A stretch of DNA of 64,000 nt. Source: Streptomyces smyrnaeus (GTDB taxonomy: Bacteria; Actinomycetota; Actinomycetes; Streptomycetales; Streptomycetaceae). The stretch covers positions 248,001-312,000 of the forward strand of contig NZ_JAFFZM010000001.1 in NCBI RefSeq assembly GCF_017676345.1. Reading direction: 5' to 3'. The position numbers were made by a program, and so were the translations under genes. The notes under the pieces are model-generated. The model was not told the DNA's origin, ran no database searches, and saw nothing but the letters and a program-made list of their open reading frames with translations. Shown here piece after piece: positions 62,881-64,000 of this stretch. Within the stretch, counting starts at the first letter, position 1; each line of letters starts with the position of its first letter.

Positions 62881-62897
62881 AGGACATGGGATGTCCT
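62881..62897. promoter_or_regulatory. 17-bp inverted repeat upstream of nanT-like gene
   Basis: AGGACAT-GGG-ATGTCCT, perfect 7-bp arms, in the promoter region of the transporter-aldolase pair. Candidate repressor site; no matching regulator gene is in the window. Confidence 0.6.
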
Positions 62898-62978
62898 GAC
62901 GTGGCGGGACGCTACACGCGCCCGGCGGAGGGGGACAAGGGGTCGGGACCGGCCGGACCCGGGTCCGCGAGGGCGCCC

Positions 62979-64000
62979 TCAGCCCGCCGTGGCGAGCGCC
63001 GCCGCCTCGGCCTTCCGGGTGCGCCACAGCTGGGCGCCCACCGCGGAAGCGAGCACCACCACGCAGCCGGAGAAGACCAGCCCCGCGTTGCGCAGCCCGA
63101 GCCCGGTGCTGAGCGCGCCCACCCCGACGACCGGCAGCGAGATGCCCAGATAGGCCACGACGAACAGCGCCGAGATGGTGCCGCCCCGGTGCTCCTCGGG
63201 CGCCCGCGCGCTGACCGCCGTCAGCGCCGAGCGGAACGCGAGCCCCTGCCCGATGCCGCCGGTGACCGCACCCGTCACCAAGACCACCAGCGAGCTCAGC
63301 AGCAGCGACAGCCCCACCTGCGCCATACCGACGACCAACCCCAGGCACCCCAGGGGCAGTGCCACCGGTGCACCGAACCGGCCCGTCAGCGACTGTCCGA
63401 CCAGCGAGGCGCAGAAGACCGAGAAGACGATCGCGCCCGAGACCGCCAGGTTGCCGATGTGCAGGGTTCCGGACACGAAGCCCGGCGAGACCGCGGTGAA
63501 CAGGCCGAAGACGGCGAAGCCGGTGAAGCACGCCAGCCCGGCGGGGACGAACACCGGCCGCACCTCGCGCGGCACCTCCATCCCGCGCGGTCGCAGCGCG
63601 GGGCGTGGCCGGGGCGGGCGCACCGTCTCCGGCAGGGCGAGGGTCAGGGCGAACGCGACGGCCAGCAGCACCAGATGGGCGGCGAAGGGCAGGATCAGCG
63701 GGCGGGGCGCGTACTGCGCGAGCAGGCCGGCCAGCAGCGGTCCGCAGCCGAGCCCGCCCATGTTCGCGGCCGTCGCGGCGAAGCCCCCGCTGCCGCGGGG
63801 CGCCAGCTCCAGCACGGCCGCGGTCGCCGCGCCGCTGAAGAGTCCGGCCGCGAATCCGGACAGCAGCCGCCCGGAGAACAGCAGCGGCAGCCCGCCCTCC
63901 AGCAGGAAGCAACCGGCGCTGGCCGCCGAGAGGGCGAGGGCGGCGAACAGCACCGGCCGCCGCCCCAGCTTGTCGGAGAAGTCACCGGCCACCAGCAGGG
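62979..64000 (-). CDS. MFS transporter, N-terminus cut by window edge
   Basis: At least 337 residues. The visible part begins in the TM2-TM3 loop motif A (VAGDFSDKLGRRPVLFAAL), so about 60-70 N-terminal residues lie outside the window. Ten membrane segments remain, with GRLLSGFAAGLFSGAATAAVLEL near the start and a tail ending in TRKAEAAALATAG. It looks like a drug/proton-type exporter of the DHA1 group, substrate unknown. It lies 136 bp upstream of the nanT-like gene on the same strand; the inverted repeat between them suggests separate control. Confidence 0.87.
   Translation of the reverse strand, partial: LLVAGDFSDKLGRRPVLFAALALSAASAGCFLLEGGLPLLFSGRLLSGFAAGLFSGAATAAVLELAPRGSGGFAATAANMGGLGCGPLLAGLLAQYAPRPLILPFAAHLVLLAVAFALTLALPETVRPPRPRPALRPRGMEVPREVRPVFVPAGLACFTGFAVFGLFTAVSPGFVSGTLHIGNLAVSGAIVFSVFCASLVGQSLTGRFGAPVALPLGCLGLVVGMAQVGLSLLLSSLVVLVTGAVTGGIGQGLAFRSALTAVSARAPEEHRGGTISALFVVAYLGISLPVVGVGALSTGLGLRNAGLVFSGCVVVLASAVGAQLWRTRKAEAAALATAG

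Overview
The window looks like a chromosome segment of a Streptomyces-type actinomycete. GC content is very high with strong G/C third-position bias, genes are packed with GTGA/ATGA stop-start overlaps, and it carries families typical of streptomycetes (DUF2180, DUF5133, DUF2795, DUF2267) plus an S-(hydroxymethyl)mycothiol dehydrogenase, which implies mycothiol chemistry. No tRNA, rRNA, CRISPR array or insertion sequence was seen. Everything rests on reading translated sequence; no database search was possible.

Layout. (1) 1-11.5 kb: a surface or exopolysaccharide locus. Six translationally coupled plus-strand genes (O-antigen ligase-like polymerase, MurJ/MviN-like flippase, polysaccharide deacetylase, GT4 glycosyltransferase, Wzz-like chain-length protein, FemAB/CelD-like GNAT) are followed by an opposed GH26-like lipoprotein, then an ATP-grasp ligase overlapping a flavoprotein. 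(2) 11.5-22.9 kb: a minus-strand glycoside regulon, lacI > secreted GH3 > ABC binding protein > two permeases > GH1 > YicI-like GH31 alpha-xylosidase. The enzyme set fits xyloglucan-type oligosaccharides. Three near-identical 16-bp LacI-type palindromes precede lacI and the GH3 gene. (3) 22.9-34.4 kb: small stress-type and housekeeping genes (DUF2267/DUF2795, SDRs, DUF2243-CtaG, DUF5133, VOC, DUF2180, 8-oxoguanine deaminase-like amidohydrolase, D-2-hydroxyacid dehydrogenase, AIM24). Two carry good sigma-B-like promoters (GNNT-N15/16-GGGTAC).

(4) 34.4-43.2 kb: a glycine betaine demethylation locus. A Rieske ferredoxin and its reductase diverge from an IclR regulator; after it come the mycothiol-dependent formaldehyde dehydrogenase, dimethylglycine oxidase, a frameshifted 3' remnant of a monomeric sarcosine oxidase, the Rieske betaine monooxygenase-like oxygenase and a HAD phosphatase. 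(5) 43.3-51.9 kb: a FadR-type repressor facing a six-gene operon (M20 hydrolase, aldehyde dehydrogenase, SDR, DUF3311, Na+/solute symporter, leaderless-looking penicillin acylase homologue), with a perfect 15-bp palindrome between them. It looks like an import-and-degrade pathway for an unidentified amide and is the best candidate for an undescribed system. (6) 52.0-58.8 kb: a second sugar module, PfkB kinase > binding protein > two permeases, divergent from DeoR > GH4 glycosidase. (7) 58.9-64.0 kb: DoxX protein, SDR, a NanA-like aldolase with a NanT-like sialate transporter preceded by a 17-bp inverted repeat, and a truncated MFS transporter at the window edge.

Both ABC systems lack an ATPase gene, as is usual where a shared MsiK-type ATPase serves many importers. 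Intergenic stretches are all under 300 bp; their contents (operators, hairpins, repeats) are listed where something was visible.
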